Below are positions 22,836 through 25,262 of a DNA stretch of 25,262 nucleotides, piece after piece. The stretch is from positions 1 through 25,262 of the forward strand of contig DLRQ01000045.1 of the NCBI GenBank assembly GCA_002501135.1, in the 5' to 3' direction. Both the position numbers and the translations under genes were made by a program. Numbering within the stretch: the first letter of the stretch is position 1; each line of letters begins with the position of its first letter. Below the pieces are notes generated by a model, which was not told the origin of the DNA, made no database searches, and saw nothing but the letters and a program-made list of their open reading frames with translations. The stretch is from Candidatus Neomicrothrix sp. UBA7884. GTDB lineage: Bacteria; Actinomycetota; Acidimicrobiia; Acidimicrobiales; MedAcidi-G1.

Positions 22836-25262
22836 TCAGTGGAGCAGGCCGGCGCTGCGGCGTGCATCTTCTTCGTCTGACCCACGCTCGGGCCTTGAGA
22901 TGTCGATGCCGAGGGACTCGGTGGTGCGGTAGAGGTCCTCGTCGAGTTCGTGCATCTCGATCTGGTGCCCCTCCTCGGACAACACCTCAACATCGAGGCA
23001 GAGTGACTGCATCTCCTTGATGAGCACCTTGAAACTCTCAGGGATGCCCGGCTCAGGGATGTTGTCGCCCTTGACGATCGCCTCGTAGACCTTGACCCGG
23101 CCGAGCACGTCGTCGGACTTGATGGTGAGCAGTTCCTGGAGGCAGTAGGCGGCCCCATAGGCCTCAAGCGCCCAGACCTCCATCTCGCCGAAGCGCTGAC
23201 CACCGAACTGCGCCTTCCCGCCCAGCGGCTGCTGGGTGATCATCGAGTAGGGGCCGGTGGACCTTGCGTGGATCTTGTCGTCGACGAGGTGGGCCAGCTT
23301 CAGTATGTAGACGTAGCCCACCATAATCTCGTGGTCGTAGGGCTCGCCGGTGCGACCGTTGTAGAGGGTGGTCTTGCCGTCGATCTGCATGAGGCGTTCA
23401 CCGTCGACAGACTCCGGGTTGATGTTCTGGAGGATCTTCTGGATTGTCGGATGATCTCCGGAGAGGTCCTCTTCGTCCCAGTGGGCGCCGTCGTACACCG
23501 GAGTGGCGACGTGCACCGCAGGTGGTGTTGACGTTCGGGTCTTGCGCTCGATTCCGGTGATGGGCGCCTCGCCGACGGTCTCACCGTCGACCTCCCAGCC
23601 CCACCTTGCGCAGTAACCCAGATGGGCCTCGAGCACCTGTCCCACGTTCATTCGGGACGGAACACCGAGGGGGTTCAAGATGATGTCGACGGGGGTGCCG
23701 TCGGCAAGGTAGGGGAGGTCCTCAACGGGCAGGATCCTCGAGATGACGCCCTTGTTGCCGTGCCTACCGGCCAGCTTGTCGCCGACGCTGATCTTGCGCT
23801 TCTGGGCCACGTAGACCCGGACCAGCTGGTTTACACCCGGCGGCAGTTCGTCACCGTCGTCGCGGTTGAACACCTTGACGTCGATGACCTTTCCGGTCTC
23901 ACCGTGGGGAACCTTCAAGGATGTGTCACGGACCTCGCGGGCCTTCTCGCCGAAGATCGCCCGGAGAAGCCTCTCCTCGGGGGTCAGCTCGGTCTCGCCC
24001 TTCGGGGTGACCTTTCCGACGAGGACATCGCCAGGTGACACGTCGGCGCCGACCCTCACGATTCCAAGGGCGTCGAGATCGGCCATGATCTCGTCGGACA
24101 GGTTCGGAATATCGCGTGTGATCTCCTCTGGGCCCAACTTGGTGTCACGGGCATCGATCTCGTGCTCGTGAATGTGGATCGACGTGAGAACGTCGTCCTT
24201 CACCAGGCGTTCCGAGAGGATGATTGCGTCCTCGAAGTTGTAGCCCTCCCACGACATGAACGCCACGAGGAGGTTCTTGCCGAGCGCCAGTTCTCCAGCG
24301 TCCGTCGAGGAGGCGTCGGCCAACAGTTCGCCGTTCTTGACCTTCTGGCCCGGGACGACCCTGCTCTTGTGGTTGATGCAGGTGTCCTGGTTTGAACGTT
24401 CAAACTTGGACAGGTCGTGCGTGACGATTCCGCCCTTGCCGTAGTCGACGGTTATCGAATCACCGTCGACCTCGGTGACGGTGCCGGCAGCATCGGCGAG
24501 GATCATGTTGGCTGCGTCCCTGGCTGCACGGGCTTCGATGCCTGTACCGATGTAGGGAGCCTCGGACCGGATAAGTGGTACCGCCTGGCGCTGCATGTTG
24601 GCGCCCATCAGAGCCCTGTTCGCATCGTCGTGATCGAGGAACGGAATGAGGGCGGTGGCGACCGACACGATCTGCTTCGGCGAGACGTCCATCAACTGGA
24701 CCTCGTCGGGCGGTACGTAGGAGATCTCGGTGGTGGAGCCGAAGAAGACGTCCTGTTCCAGCTGGAGGCGCAGATCCTGAAGAGAGGCGGCCTGCGGCGA
24801 CCGACGCACGAGGACACGCTGGTTGGCAAAGGTGCCGTTGGGGTTGAGCGGCGCGTTGGCCTGCGCCACCACGTACTCCTCCTCCTCGTCAGCAGCCAGG
24901 TAGATGATCTCGTCGGTGACCTTGCCGTTGTTGACTATCCGGTAGGGCGTCTCGATGAAGCCGAACGGGTTGATCTGGCCGTAGGTGGCGAGACCACCGA
25001 TGAGGCCGATGTTGGGACCCTCAGGGGTCTCGATCGGGCACATGCGGCCGTAGTGCGAGAAGTGGACGTCCCGGACCTCAAACCCGGCGCGCTCGCGGGA
25101 GAGGCCGCCGGGACCGAGAGCGGACAGGCGTCGACGGTGGGTGAGGCCCGACAGCGGGTTCACCTGATCCATGAACTGGGAGAGCTGGCTGGTGCCGAAG
25201 AACTCCTTGATGGCTGCCACGACGGGTCGAATGTTGATCAGGGTCTGTGGCGTGATGGCCTC
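22836..25262 (-). CDS. rpoB: DNA-directed RNA polymerase subunit beta (5' end outside window)
   Basis: The C-terminal 808 residues of beta are present; the frame runs open to the window edge, so roughly the first 350 residues are missing. The fragment opens EAITPQTLINIRPVVAAIKE and runs into the rifampicin region GTSQLSQFMDQVNPLSGLTH, then RRRLSALGPGGLSRERAG. Asp516, His526 and Ser531 (E. coli numbering) are wild type, but position 518 is Val, not Asn. Later hallmarks are GRHGNKGVISRILP, PLGVPSRMNVGQVLEAHLG and GGKAQFGGQRFGEMEVWALE. The Val-Ala-Ala-Ile codon at 25220 (GTG) is internal, not a start. Confidence 0.98.
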   Translation of the reverse strand, partial: EAITPQTLINIRPVVAAIKEFFGTSQLSQFMDQVNPLSGLTHRRRLSALGPGGLSRERAGFEVRDVHFSHYGRMCPIETPEGPNIGLIGGLATYGQINPFGFIETPYRIVNNGKVTDEIIYLAADEEEEYVVAQANAPLNPNGTFANQRVLVRRSPQAASLQDLRLQLEQDVFFGSTTEISYVPPDEVQLMDVSPKQIVSVATALIPFLDHDDANRALMGANMQRQAVPLIRSEAPYIGTGIEARAARDAANMILADAAGTVTEVDGDSITVDYGKGGIVTHDLSKFERSNQDTCINHKSRVVPGQKVKNGELLADASSTDAGELALGKNLLVAFMSWEGYNFEDAIILSERLVKDDVLTSIHIHEHEIDARDTKLGPEEITRDIPNLSDEIMADLDALGIVRVGADVSPGDVLVGKVTPKGETELTPEERLLRAIFGEKAREVRDTSLKVPHGETGKVIDVKVFNRDDGDELPPGVNQLVRVYVAQKRKISVGDKLAGRHGNKGVISRILPVEDLPYLADGTPVDIILNPLGVPSRMNVGQVLEAHLGYCARWGWEVDGETVGEAPITGIERKTRTSTPPAVHVATPVYDGAHWDEEDLSGDHPTIQKILQNINPESVDGERLMQIDGKTTLYNGRTGEPYDHEIMVGYVYILKLAHLVDDKIHARSTGPYSMITQQPLGGKAQFGGQRFGEMEVWALEAYGAAYCLQELLTIKSDDVLGRVKVYEAIVKGDNIPEPGIPESFKVLIKEMQSLCLDVEVLSEEGHQIEMHELDEDLYRTTESLGIDISRPERGSDEEDARRSAGLLH

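Noticed and set aside
1..25262. tRNA genes, CRISPR arrays, insertion sequences, phage or defence genes
   Set aside because: The spacers were read on both strands and none was seen; coding density by known housekeeping genes leaves little room.

Overview
The window is a bacterial chromosomal core: the rpoBC-str-S10-spc ribosomal supercluster, with the start of the alpha operon at its left edge. Every gene but one reads on the minus strand, so gene order runs from high to low coordinates. The sequence is GC-rich and starts many genes with GTG. Adenylate kinase is the short-LID form, RpoC carries a long charged coiled-coil insertion after its zinc finger, and the only S14 is the zinc type. Together these suggest a high-GC actinobacterium. 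A lineage such as Acidimicrobiia fits best, but that assignment is inference from general resemblance, not from a search.

Right part (25262 to 13973, minus): rpoB (5' end outside the window), rpoC, rpsL, rpsG, fusA, tuf and rpsJ. These encode the two large RNA polymerase subunits, three 30S proteins and the two main elongation GTPases. A candidate promoter lies in the rpoC-rpsL spacer. rpsJ follows tuf by 13 bases, so it belongs to the str unit.

Middle (13972 to 12365): one gene on the plus strand, a PF01594 (AI-2E family) membrane permease, sits between rpsJ and rplC. Those two genes are normally adjacent. A strong GC hairpin separates the permease from rpsJ, and a 322-base divergent region with several perfect palindromes separates it from rplC.

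Left part (12364 to 1, minus): rplC, rplD, rplW, rplB, rpsS, rplV, rpsC, rplP, rpmC, rpsQ, rplN, rplX, rplE, rpsZ, rpsH, rplF, rplR, rpsE, rpmD, rplO, secY, adk, infA, rpmJ, rpsM and the first codons of rpsK. The genes are packed with start/stop overlaps or gaps of a few bases, and many Shine-Dalgarno sites lie inside the preceding gene. Only rplO-secY, adk-infA and infA-rpmJ leave larger spacers, and two of these hold clear stem-loops. The map gene often found between adk and infA is absent.

No tRNA, rRNA, CRISPR array, insertion sequence or phage gene was seen. The most notable points are the permease splitting the ribosomal cluster, the apparent loss of three of four cysteines of the second zinc site in RpoC, and long acidic tails on the neighbouring proteins L22 and S3.
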